64,000 bases of DNA from assembly GCA_034387635.1 (NCBI GenBank), contig JAOANU010000001.1, forward strand, positions 1,178,001 through 1,242,000, given 5' to 3'. Under the pieces are notes generated by a model. The model was given only the letters and a program-made list of their open reading frames with translations. It searched no databases and was not told the DNA's origin. Shown here in pieces: positions 9,359 through 20,300 of the stretch. The translations under genes were made by a program, and so were the position numbers. Origin of the DNA: Rhodosporidiobolus odoratus (Eukaryota > Basidiomycota > Microbotryomycetes > Sporidiobolales > Sporidiobolaceae). Position 1 is the stretch's first letter, and each line of letters starts with the position of its first letter.

Positions 9359-12300
9359 ATGGCCTCGCTCGCCTCGCTCCTCGAGCAGTCCCAGAGGCTT
9401 CAATCTACCCTCACACAGCCCGGAATAGATCTACCCGCTATCAACCTCAACCTCGATCAGATTGAACGTCAGTCGAGGACCATTGCCGGCAGGAGTCTCA
9501 AGGAACAGGGTCTCGCAGGACAGGGCAATGCGTCAGTCTACTTCTGCACTACCCCCGCACTGCGGGACTGTGCATCTCGTCAGAGGCAGGCCCGACCTTG
9601 ACTTTTTTTCCTGCTCTTTCCTGACAACAGCTCCTACTTCCTCGCTTCCGGTGGGGTCAACGCCGACCAGCTGTCGAGCAACATCAACTCTGTCAACCTC
9701 ACGGGGACTTTCGAGCCGCTCGTCCCCCTCAGCGACACGGATGTCGAGGTGAGTGCCGCGTCTTCCTATTCTCTCTGCCGCCGCCGCGGCTCTCTGTGGC
9801 AGGAACCGGGGAGTGAAGGAACAGTCTCGGTGCTCACCGCAGTCTTGCCCAGGGCTACCTCCGCCACACGCACGAACAAGCCATCATCTCGGCGATCGAA
9901 GAAAACCGCCGCCAAACCACCTCAGATTTCTACCGCAACCTCGATGTCAAGATGCGGCGAGACTGGGAGAAGCAAAAGGAGAAGCTGTTTGAAGAGCTGG
10001 GGAGGCATCAGCCCCTTTCGGCAAGTGGAGCGGAGGGGACACCCAAGAGGGCGGGACGGAAAGGGTTCGAGACGGGGGTGAGTCCCATTTGTCGCCTTGT
10101 CTGGCGAACCTTGTTCTATCGAGAGCTATAGCGTGCTCACGATGCATTGTCCCTGCAGTCCCCGGTTGCCCCTCTCTCTTCTTCCTTCTCCACCCCAGGA
10201 AATTCGGGCGGTTCCCTCCAGATGCACGCCAAGATGATGCGTTACGACCGAGTCATCCGGCGTTTGAATGAGTTTAGGAAGGAGGGTTACGCTTTCGGGC
10301 TTGTGAATGCTTTGGGTGAGGCGAGCGTCGGAACTGCGGCTGGAGATGCGGTGCGTTGCGCGAAATCTTTTCCTTTGGTGCGAATTCTCGGGCTGACCCG
10401 GTAACCTGATGTGTCTCTCGAAACACCGTAGCGCGCCGCACAAACCACCGACACCTATCGCCTCCTCGCCAAACTCGTCAACGAGCGCGACGTCCTCAAT
10501 GGCGAGTTCCAGCGTACGGCCTTGCAGGAGAGGCAGTATGCGGCCGGATACTTGGCAAAGGACCAGGAGGGTGAACAGGCAAGGGAGGTCAGGAGGATGG
10601 TTGCTGATGGAGCTAGGGGGTGGTTGGAGGAACAGTGCGTTGCGCTCTTTCTTCGTTTCCGTCTCTCCCCCATTCCGGTATTGATCGAAGTTGCGTTCGC
10701 ACAGGTTCCTCGCCTACGTCGAGAAGACGATCGCCTCTCGCCCTGCCGAAGCGCAGCTCGGGGGTGTCCCCAGCCTGCAGAACAAGATCCGAGCGTTCCT
10801 CAACGTCAAATACCTCCGCAACGAACAGTGGACGAACCCGGCTCTGGAGGTACGTGACCACTCTCTTAGGCCTAGCTGCCCTGGCGCGTTGTGCCGGATG
10901 CAGATCTTGGGGGCTAGTGCTGAGGATTTTGTGTGCAGATCGCGAACAACACCCCCATCTGGGCTCGCCTCTACTACCTCCTTCGCATTGGCGCCTCTTC
11001 CGATGCCCTCTCTTTCGCAACTGAGAACGAGTCGGCCCTTTCCGCCCTCGAGAAATCCTTCCTCCCCTATCTCAAAGCCTACCTCGACTCCCCCGCGCGC
11101 CGCCTCCCGAAACTCCTCCGCGACCGCTTCCTCGCCGAGTACAACCAGCGTATCCGATACCTCAGCGACACGAGCGACCCGTACAAGCACGCTCTGTACA
11201 AGCTCATTGGTCGTGTCGAGATCAACCGCCGAAATGTCCCTGGTGTGACGCAGACCACGGAAGATTGGCTGTGGTTCCAGCTGTCGTTGGTGCGAGAGCC
11301 CGAGGGTGGGATGGGCGTGGCCGAAGAGGCTCCGCATGAGAAGTATGGGCTGAGGGATCTTGCCGCTGTGCTGAGGAAGTTTGGCGAACAGCACTTTGAT
11401 CCCAAGGGGACGAGGCCGTTGCTGTATTTCCAGGTGCTGCTGCTGAGTGGACAGTTTGAGCGGGTGCGTCGTCTCTTCCCTTCCGCTGCTCGCCTTCCTT
11501 CCTTTCTCTTTCTGCTCAGAACCGACGAAGGACCCCTTTGTGCAGGCCGTTGCTTTCCTCAACCAGCATCCGTCGTACCAGGCCGATGCGGTCCACTTCG
11601 CCATCGCGCTTGCGTACTATGGCTTGTTGAAGGTGCCGGGCGGGAATGGCAAGGAGAACGGGCACGAATTGCGTAGGTTCCTCTCGCTTTTTGTTGCTTT
11701 ACTCTTGTGTACTTCCGGGCAGTCGGAAGCCATTAAGCTCAGGGTAGCTAATCTCTTTGGCCGAACACAGTCGTCGACTCCGCCTCACCTACTCCCTCTC
11801 TCGCCTTCCCCCGCCTCATGCACCGCTACACCCGGGCCTTTGCCTCTTCCGATGCCACCGAAGCGCTGCAGTATCTGTACCTTATCTGCCTCAACGCCGA
11901 CGTGCCTGGCCAAGTTGAGATTGCGCACGAGTACGTCAGGGAGTTGGTTATGGAGACGAGGCAATACAGTGCTTTGTTGGGAGATGTGAAGGGTGATGGG
12001 ACCAAGGTGGTACGTCCAACCTTCTTGTGCTCTCCGCCTGGTCTTCTTCGCAATAGCCAAAGCTCGCGACTGATGGCTTGGTGTGGCGTGTGCACAGCCC
12101 GGCCAAATCGAACGCGACCTCAAGCTTCTCCACCTCCCCGACTCTCGCTCCTACCTTCTCAGCATCGTCAAATCTGCCGCCTCTCGCGCCGACTCGGAGC
12201 AACGCTTCAGCGAAGCCATCCTCCTTTACAACCTGGCAGAAGAGTACGACGCCGTCATCTCGGTTCTCAACGTCGAACTCGGTAACTCGCTCGCTCGACC

Positions 12301-13152
12301 TTCTGCACCGACGGCTTCCACTTCGGTTGCGAATGCGGCAAAGGTGGGATTGGCAGCGGCGGCGGCGCAGGAGGATGTGGTTGCGGTGGCTAGGAGCATC
12401 TTGGAACACTATGATCGGTCGGCGGGGTTGGGAGGCAGGGTGAGCAGGAAGAGGAGGGAGACGTGCGAGACTCTCATGAGGTTGAAGGAGGCACTCGGGG
12501 CTTATGAACGGGGAGAGTGGGAACGGACTCTCGAGGTATGTTTGTATTGCCGTTTGGAATCTGCCTCGCACGTGTTTGGACTCGAGCTGACCCTCAATAC
12601 TGAAACCGCATCTACAGCTCATCGCCTCGACCTCTCTCCTACCCCTCACGCCGGCCTCCTCAGGGGACCTCGTTTCCCTAATCCGTTCCGCTGAATCCCT
12701 CCCCTCCCTCGACGACTCGCTCGTCCGAAACCTCGACGCCGTCCTCGTTGTCACCATGACGGTCCTGTACAAGCTTCATCAGGGACTGAAGGAGAGTCCG
12801 TATGGCGCGGATCAGGGGCGTGTGAGGAGGATGGAGGAGTTGAGGGGGATGGCGAGGGGGGTCATGATGTTTGCGGGGATGGTGCGTGGTTATCCTCTCT
12901 TTCTCTCTACCCTTCTCTCTCGTTTGGCGCCGCCGCTCTGTCCCTCGACTGCGTCGAATCGCGCTCTCCATTTGAAGGAAGGTCCGCATGCATGCAAATG
13001 GGTGTGGCAGACCTGACTGACATTTTCTGTTTTTTGTTTTTTTTCGTTGCCTGTTCTTGCTCGTACCGATTGATTCGTTACAGCTCCGCTACCGCCTCAC
13101 GAGCGATACATACTCGGCTCTTACTCGACTCGACGTCTTCTTGCAGGCGTGA
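9359..13152 (+). CDS. NIC96: Nucleoporin NIC96/NUP93, inner-ring scaffold
   Basis: Structural nucleoporin of the nuclear pore inner ring, linking the Nsp1 channel complex to the scaffold. Twelve exons join in phase (9359-9531, 9631-9748, 9853-10077, 10159-10350, 10432-10634, 10705-10849, 10939-11463, 11546-11672, 11771-12009, 12098-12535, 12618-12881, 13084-13152), giving about 905 aa. The N-terminus (MASLASLLEQSQRLQ) is helical. The body is all-helical with Nic96 landmarks: TPIWARLYYLLRIG, YLKAYLDS, TEDWLWFQLSLV, LLLSGQFERAVAFL, DAVHFAIALAYYGLL and LQYLYLICLNADVPGQ. The last exon encodes LRYRLTSDTYSALTRLDVFL. A second inner-ring nucleoporin lies 4 kb downstream. Confidence 0.92.
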
Positions 13153-13439
13153 GGGCAGGAGGATCGCGGAACCAGGAGGAAAAGGCGCAGCGTCGACTGC
13201 TATCTGGTAATTGATTGATTATGATTGTCTGCGTCGCCCGCGCGGCCGAAATTAGAGTGGAGCATTGTGGAGCGTTGCGACGAGAGACACTTGGGGAACT
13301 GCTAGAAAAGGAAGCCCTGGACGAGCGCGGGTGAGCCGGACTTGCAAACCCGCTTCTGTCTGTGGCTTCTGTTCAGTCTCAAGTCCTACGTCTTCTTCTT
13401 CTTCTTCACCAGTAACCAGTCCTCACTAGCACCTCTACC

Positions 13440-14710
13440 ATGTCTATCTCTGTCAGCTCTCACCCTCTCGTCCAAGCCAAGTTGAGCGAACTTCGAAACA
13501 AGAACACGCCTGCTTACCGATTCCGAGCCCTCGTTAGCGAGTTGAGCACGCTGTTGGGAGTCGAGGCTAGTCGGGATACCGCACTCAAGGATGTACAGGT
13601 AAGTCCCAGTCACTCTCCGAGTATCAGCGGACAGAGCGGGCTGGATAAGCGGCAGGTGGGGGTGGCTACGATAAGGCCTTTGACACCTTGGGGGGAAGGA
13701 GAGCAGCAAGATACTACGAGCACAAGGTGAGCTGATGTACAGCGTGCTGACTAACTTGCCTGACCGCCGAACATATAGCTTCAAACACCCCTCTCCACGT
13801 GCACCGGCAAAGAGATCGCTCCTCGAGTCGGTGTCTCTCCTATTCTTCGAGCCGGCATTGGCATGAACGCAGGTGTGCCTACCCGCCCGTGTGACGCCGA
13901 GAGGGTAATCGTTGTCGCAGCGCTGACTCCGACGATATCTTTCTCTTTCCTCCGCCGGTGTTCCCCATCGGCTCTCCAGCCTTCCTCGACCTCTTCCCTG
14001 AAGCCCAAGTCTTCTACCTCGGCCTCTACAGAGAAAAGGTCAGCCTCTCGCCGGTCGAGTACTACCAGGTGCGTTGAGGGTGACAAGCGCCGGTTTCTTT
14101 CTCTCCGGCTTGAAGTTGTGACTGACGAGGTGTACATGCAGAAACTGCCAAAGGAAGTTACTGTCGACACGCTGTACTTGCTGGACCCGTTGGTAGCTAC
14201 TGGTGGAACTGCTATCGCGGCCATTTCTATTCTCGTACGTCTGTTTCTCTGGGCCTTCCCATCTATTCTATCGCCAGCATTCCGTCTTGTTCACAAGACA
14301 CTCTGTCTCCCATTCTCCACCTCACGATGATGCAACGGTCCCGTATGTCTTCCTGCACATGGTGCTGACCTGCCTTGTCTATCGCAGCTCGACTGGGGTC
14401 TCGACATCTCGCAGATCAAGCTCGTCTCCATCCTCGGCTCGAAGCCTGGTCTCGAAAAAGTCGCAGAAGCTTACCCGGGATTGCAGATCTTCGTGGGTGG
14501 TGTGGACGACGAGGTGCGTAGTTTTCTAGTTCATCCTCCTTTGCACTCCGACCGCCTACATCACGTGCCTCCGGCCCTTTGACTCTTGACCATGAAGACT
14601 GTGGCTTCCTGTACTGACTCGTGTCTCGCTCCGCATTGCAGCTCTCACCGGAAGGCATGATCCTTCCTGGTCTCGGCGATTCTGGCGACCGTCTGTTCAA
14701 CACCCTCTGA
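13440..14710 (+). CDS. FUR1: Uracil phosphoribosyltransferase
   Basis: Makes UMP from uracil and PRPP in pyrimidine salvage; in yeasts it is also needed for 5-fluorouracil toxicity. Exons 13440-13598, 13779-13872, 13980-14068, 14142-14234, 14388-14513 and 14642-14710 give about 209 aa, the usual size. Family motifs are clear: LRNKNTPAYRFR, TGKEIAPRVGVSPILRAGIGM, FYLGLYREKVSLSPVEYYQKLP, the PRPP loop LDPLVATGGTAIAAI and the uracil-binding end GMILPGLGDSGDRLF. The intron joining GMNA to AFLDLF uses the acceptor CTCCAG at 13979. Another acceptor at about 13917 would leave the frame. A broken copy of exons 3-4 lies about 1.7 kb downstream. Confidence 0.93.
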
Positions 14711-15572
14711 ACGTGACTGTTTCGTTACGGCGTTCTCGCACTCGTTACCTCTCTTCCGTCACCTCGCATCGCAAACGGTTGCCAGCATCTCAGGCCAGCC
14801 GCAATCGACAGCACCTTGTCTCCTTCTTTCAATTCCAATTACCATCTGCCTTTCCCTGTTTAGACCAGTTTCTTTCTTTCCATGATTCGACCGAGTAGCT
14901 GTCTCTGTCTTCCAGGGTGTAATGCTTAGTCAGTGCTAGATTCTCATGCTTGTGCGTTGCATGTGAGCAGTAAGCGTAGTTCCGAAGGGCCTTCTCAACT
15001 ACGCCTATTTTGTTTCTTCTCTCGCGGGGTCACATCAAACAAGTTTTATTATCCCTGCACGGTCCATCCCTGCTGGAAGATGCTGCTCGTCTGGGACGCT
15101 CAGGATCAGGAGCCATAGGCAAGCAAGTCTGTAGCTGTTCAAAAATCTTGGAGAGACTTCTCTGCTCACTGCTTCCGCTGACCATCTTCACACAATCACT
15201 TGCCCGCTCGAAGGATAGACAGCTGCAACCCCTGAATCAGGGCGCCATCAATGTGTAGCAGGCGAAATGGGAGGGATAAGGCAAGTAAACTGGGACGTTG
15301 CAGCTCCCTCTCATCTTGAGCTTTGCGGTCTCTCTACCATAGTCTCCCGCGGAAGTATCTAGCTGCGGTCGGGCTGACCCTCATGATCCTCTTCGTCTCC
15401 GGCGCTTCCTTTACGACGTGCCAGTCGGATCGTACACTCTTTCCGAGGTAGCTAAGTAAATACACTCTGCGTCTGCACCTACACAGCTTGACATTGACAC
15501 GGCTCTTTTCACATGCAGGACAGAACAGTACCGAGTATACACATCGATCGCAGCGGTGCGGGGAAAAGAAAA

Positions 15573-15922
15573 GCCATCGTCGCAGCGCTGACTCCAACGG
15601 TGTCTTCTCCTTTCCGCCGCCGCTACTGCCCTTTGGCTGCCCAGCCTTCCTCGACCTCTTCCCTCAAGCCCAAGTCTTCTACCTCGGCCTCTACAGAGAG
15701 AAGGTCCGCCTCTCGCCGGTCAAGCACTACCAGGTGCGTTGAGGGTGACAAGCGCCGTTTCCTTTCTTAGCCTATATAAACCTTTTTGACTTTTCCACGG
15801 CTTGAAGTGATGACTGACGATGTGTGCGTACAAAAACTGCCAAAGGAAGTTACTGTCGACACTGTACTTGCTGGACCCGTTGTTGGCAACGGTTGGAATT
15901 GCTACAGCTGCCATATTGGATT
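15573..15922 (+). pseudogene. Partial, broken duplicate of FUR1 exons 3-4 and flanking introns
   Basis: This stretch matches FUR1 from about 13905 to 14225. It includes the end of intron 2, exon 3 (CCTTCCTCGACCTCTTCCCT is shared), the intron start GTGCGTTGAGGGTGACAAGC, and the exon 4 block AAACTGCCAAAGGAAGTTAC. It cannot encode the enzyme. The exon 4 acceptor has changed from CAG to CAA, two bases are missing in the segment after GTCGACAC, and the PRPP loop is shifted and altered. Exons 1, 2, 5 and 6 are absent. The retained intron shows a DNA-level tandem duplication, not a processed copy. Confidence 0.88.
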
Positions 15923-16493
15923 CGGTCCCTCGCTTTCATCTGTGACCCCTCTGCTCATACACTATAAAGCGCTGTCATGACGGTAGAGACTGTGCCACAG
16001 TGCACTAGCCCGCTGCCCGCAGCGTAAGGTAGAAGAGAGTAATGACCTTCTCAACCCTCCGATCGCTGCTGGAGCTGCGGCTCTGCCTGGCGCTGTGCTG
16101 GCTTGAGAATAGCCACAGGCTGTATGACACACGAGCTGGCAGTACCGAAGCACGAGATTCAGAGAAGTCTGCTCACACAGCGGTACAGGAGAACTCGACA
16201 AACAGGATACGGCGGGCGACAAGCCCGCTTACTTCGGCCACGAGCCTTCTGACTCTCAGCGCAGCACTCGAAGAGATAGGGAGGAGCAATTAGCGGGCTT
16301 AAGTGACCACCTGCTTGCCAGTGCAAGAGCCGACGGGAGGGGAAAGTTGAAGGACGTGTTGACAGTCCTCCCGTTTGGACCCGGTATGTCTGGTCTTGTA
16401 CCGCTGATGGCGTCGCGATACAGTCCGGCCTGTGTCTCATAGCGAACGAGTACTTTGTGGGATGTGTCGGAGACTGAAAGGCTTCGGGCTGCA

Positions 16494-17136
16494 TCAAGCT
16501 TCGTTTCGGGGTGACCGACAAAGCGAGCATGTCGCATGAGCCACCGGTACAAGAGTTCCGCAGCTAGCACAAGAGTAGGCTGAAGAGTCAGTCAGAGCTG
16601 CGAAGACCAGAGAGCCTGCGGAGAGAAGAGCCCGAGCAACGGCGGCATAAAAAGGTAAAGTCTGCTTGGTGACTAGAGGGCACAAGTAGCTGTATTGGCC
16701 GATCGGCGTATGCCCGCATTATGTGGAGATATGTGTGATCAGGAAGAAGCAGTAGCTGGCCTTTGGGGTGCAGCAGCACGCGTAGAAGAGGGCCAAAAAT
16801 GGCATCGAGGAGACGGAGACGGGATGACAACCAATATAGGCGAGGTTCAGTCGTAAGCGTCGAGTCCTGAGCTATGGCAGGCTCACCACCCGGGCATACT
16901 TGCTGGACGAGAAGTGCACGAAGCAGGGGTGTAACCTCATGACGGCGCAGTGGAGGAGGGTGAGCGTAGCGACGGCCTGCGGAGGGGGGGGAGGCCGCGC
17001 ATGCGGCACAAGGCGCACTCGCACGGGTTATCGAGCCTAAGGCGGTCGCACTCGTGCACAGGGCTTTTGTGGGGGCTGTAGCGAGTTGATCGACCTCGAA
17101 GCACAAAGCAGCTCTCGTCCTCTGCACCTTAATCAT
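16494..17136 (-). other. Unassigned minus-strand reading frames with a Cys-pair motif
   Basis: Two overlapping open stretches of about 180 and 75 codons lie here. I recognise neither. The shorter (about 16494-16718) ends with CASCGTLVPVAHATCSLC, a C-x2-C-x10-C-x2-C arrangement like a zinc ribbon, and begins with a further CGH. The longer frame has no family motif and no clear splice joins the two. This could be a short lineage-specific gene, a relic, or chance. Confidence 0.25.
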
Positions 17137-17184
17137 ACTGCTGTTCGAGAGGGACTGTGCCGACCTGTTTCGGCTGTTGAGACT

Positions 17185-17274
17185 ATGGCAGACGCACCTC
17201 CAACCCAGTCACTATCTCACTCGCAATCTCAACCTTCGTCCTCATCTCAACATCAACAATCCTCGAATCAGCAA

Positions 17275-17308
<34 letters not shown>

Positions 17309-20300
17309 CACCGCAGGATCCTGTCTTTACACCCTTGGAAAAGGCAGCCAAGGTACTTGAGGAGCGACTGGCCAGAGACGACCGATGGACTGGACTGGGC
17401 GACAGTTTGGGAGGTAAGTTCCTCGCTCACCTCCCTGACCCTAGACGAGGCATTCCATCAGCTCCGGCTCACCTGAACCGCCTGCCTCCGACCGTCACGC
17501 TGACCCCCAGTTCTGCAGGCGCTTCTTCGTCCGACTACGTTCTTCCGCCAAACCCGGCTTGGGCGCCCTTCACCAAGACCCGGACCGTCCTGCTACCAGA
17601 CAGGCTTTTTGAGGAGCATGACTGTAGGCTTCAGGTTCCCATATACCCGTAGGGTAGGGCACTGATTTACGATTTTTGATCTCTTGCAGTGACCCAGTCT
17701 CGCTGCACGATGGGCTTGTTGCCGGAGATTGAGCGGTCTTGGGTGACGGTAGACCATCGATTACTGCTGTGGGATTGGGCTGACGGGTACGCGCGTCTGT
17801 GGTAGTCAGAAAAACCAGTCTAACCCATATTATGCATTCCAGGTCCTCCTTCTCCACGTTCGAGGAGCTTTCGGATGTCATTGTTGGCGTTGCCCTTGTC
17901 CGACCCCGGCCGGGCGTATTCGTCGACTCCATCTCTCACCTACTCGTCCTCGCCACTCCTTCGCAAGTGACCCTTGTCGGCCTCGGTTACGCTTCTCCCT
18001 CTCCTGGTGCGAAAAAAGAGGTCACCTTCTACCTCACCAACCTTTCCGTACCAACGGACGGTATCTCTTTCACCACGATCCGTGGCACATCGACCGGCCG
18101 CATCTTCCTCGCTTCTTCTCCCGAACCTCTCACTCCTGGCGGTATTGGCGGCGATGGTTGCCTCTACGAGCTCGTCTACCAAGCCCAGGAAGGCTGGTTC
18201 GCCAAGCGCTGCACTTTGCACAACCTCACTTCTGGAGGTGTGGCCAAGGCTGTCATGCCATCATTCCTCCGGTCCTTCTCAGCCGTCAAGGATGCCGAAT
18301 GGATTGTCTCCCTCGAAGTCGATAACGAGCGCGGGCTCCTCTATACCCTTCTCCGCAACTCGACCATCGTCATGTATCAGCTCCCTTCCACCGCACCAGG
18401 AAATCACTTCGATGGTGCGCCAACTCGTGTTGCCGCAAGCGGTGACCTTGTCCGCACTGCCAACCTCCTGGTCCCCAACAACCCGATGGTCAAAAACTTC
18501 CGCATTGTTGAGCTCGAGATTGTCAGTGTCAAGGAAGGGGGCAATGCGAAGATAGGGCTCGTTGCCGTCACTTCGACTGGCGTCAGGCTATACTTTACGC
18601 ATCAGCGGCGCGGGTACTACTACGGCGGAAGTAGCTCAGCGGCTCTTGAGCTGTGCCATGTCCGCCCACCTCCCGCTCCTACGTCACCTCAGCCTCCCGC
18701 CGCAAACGGCATGTACGGCCAAGTCACCGCACCCTCATCGCAAGCCCCGCAGCAGGGTAACGCCATCCCCTTCAACTCGATCATTCAGGCGAAGCACTCC
18801 TCCGGTGGTCTCCTTCTCGCTGCCAACAACCTCACTCCCGACCTCGACGTCCTCCTCGTCTGCGCTCCTGATGTCGCCTCGTCCGCCCGGTCAATCGCTG
18901 AAGCACAGAGCGGCTCTCAATCTTCTCGTCCTTTCACCGAGGTTGCCGGGACGATCGAGATACCTGGCAGGACGTGGGACATGGTAGAGATCACACCGTC
19001 TCCTGCCGTATCCGCCACGGGTGGTACGGCATTGAACGAGCTGGCGACGCAGACCACCCAGGCGCGGAGGGAGTGGGTCGTCCTGACCAATATGGGGGCG
19101 AACGTTGTCAGCCGGCAGAGGCCGCTGGATACCTTGCTCGATGTGCTGGAAGGTGCGAGTTTGGGAGGAAACGGAGGACATGGCGAGATCGGTGTCTTCT
19201 TTGAGAGGTGCGTGACTTTTTCGTCCGCAAACCGTCCAACCGCAGAACTCAGCTTCATCTATCCTCACATCGCTACAGCTACGGTCGGGACCAGTCCTGC
19301 GCCATGCTTCTCGCCATCGCGGCCGGTAACTCCCAGCTTCTTCTCGCCGACTCCTCCGTTGCGACCACAAGTCTAAACGCTGCGACTGGTGCGAGGAATG
19401 CCACGGCGCAGGTGTCGGAACAGGCGAAGGCTTTGTTTTTTGAGGGCGGCGGTCGGCCCGTCAGCACTGATCGAGGAGGCTACGGAAGTGAGTTTTACCG
19501 TTTCTGCTGTCCCCTTCATTCTCGGAAGCCCATATTGACTGTGCGTGCCACAGGCAACTCCCAATCATCTGCTTCAGACAGCAAAGTCATCTTCTCAGGG
19601 CGTCACGAAGGACTAGCGTTCTACTTCGCGCGCCTTGTTCGTCCGATCTGGAAGCAGAAGATCACCTACTCGATGGGACCGGGCAGGCAGGTCGCTAACG
19701 TGCCTGACAGCATATTGAGCACCGTGCAGCGGGACTTGATTGCGCTGCGAAGCTTTGTCGAGCAGTGCGTGTAGTCTTTCGCCTGTCTGAAGCGACCTCG
19801 CTGACAATATCTCCCGTCTTTTCGCAGGGAGCAACATCTATTCACCCTCCTCCCTGATTCTTCCCGCACCGGTCAGAACAATGCCGCCTACGCCGCCGAG
19901 CAAAACTCCCTCTCTGCACTACGCCTTCTCCTCACGCAAAGCGTCGAAGCCATCTCCTTCGTCCTCCTCCTCATTGACTACAAACTCAGCGACATTGTCG
20001 CTTCCTGCTCGCCCGAGCTTCAGTCCGAACTTGCTGGTCTCACTTACGCTGAGCTGCTGACTACGAAGAAAGGCAAGGGCGTCGCTAGGGGGCTCGTCAG
20101 CGCAGTGATCAACCAGCAGATCGGTCGGCATCTGAGCGTTCGTCGTTCCCTTCCACTGTTCTACGACATCAACCAGCTCACGCAGATTGTGCTGCAGGTG
20201 GATGCTATCAGCGAGACTTTGCAGCAGCGATGCGGCTCGTTCTGCAGCGCCGACGATGTCTTGCTCTACAAGGCTATCGAGGCGATGCGACGAGCGAAGG

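Larger units (their letters stand above)
14711..17184. other. Gene-poor region between FUR1 and NUP155/170
   Basis: A 2.5-kb gap, the longest in the window. It contains the FUR1 fragment at 15573-15922 and an unassigned minus-strand reading frame near 16.4-17.1 kb. The rest has frequent stops in all frames and looks like relaxed sequence. Confidence 0.5.

Noticed and set aside
10714..11604. 296-codon open frame on the minus strand opposite NIC96
   Set aside because: It overlaps conserved NIC96 exons and introns, and its product has no recognisable domain.
13905..13980. Use of the CGCAG acceptor at about 13917 as the start of FUR1 exon 3
   Set aside because: It puts the downstream FLDLFPEAQVFYLGLYRE segment out of frame. 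The acceptor at 13979 gives exact continuity with other uracil phosphoribosyltransferases.
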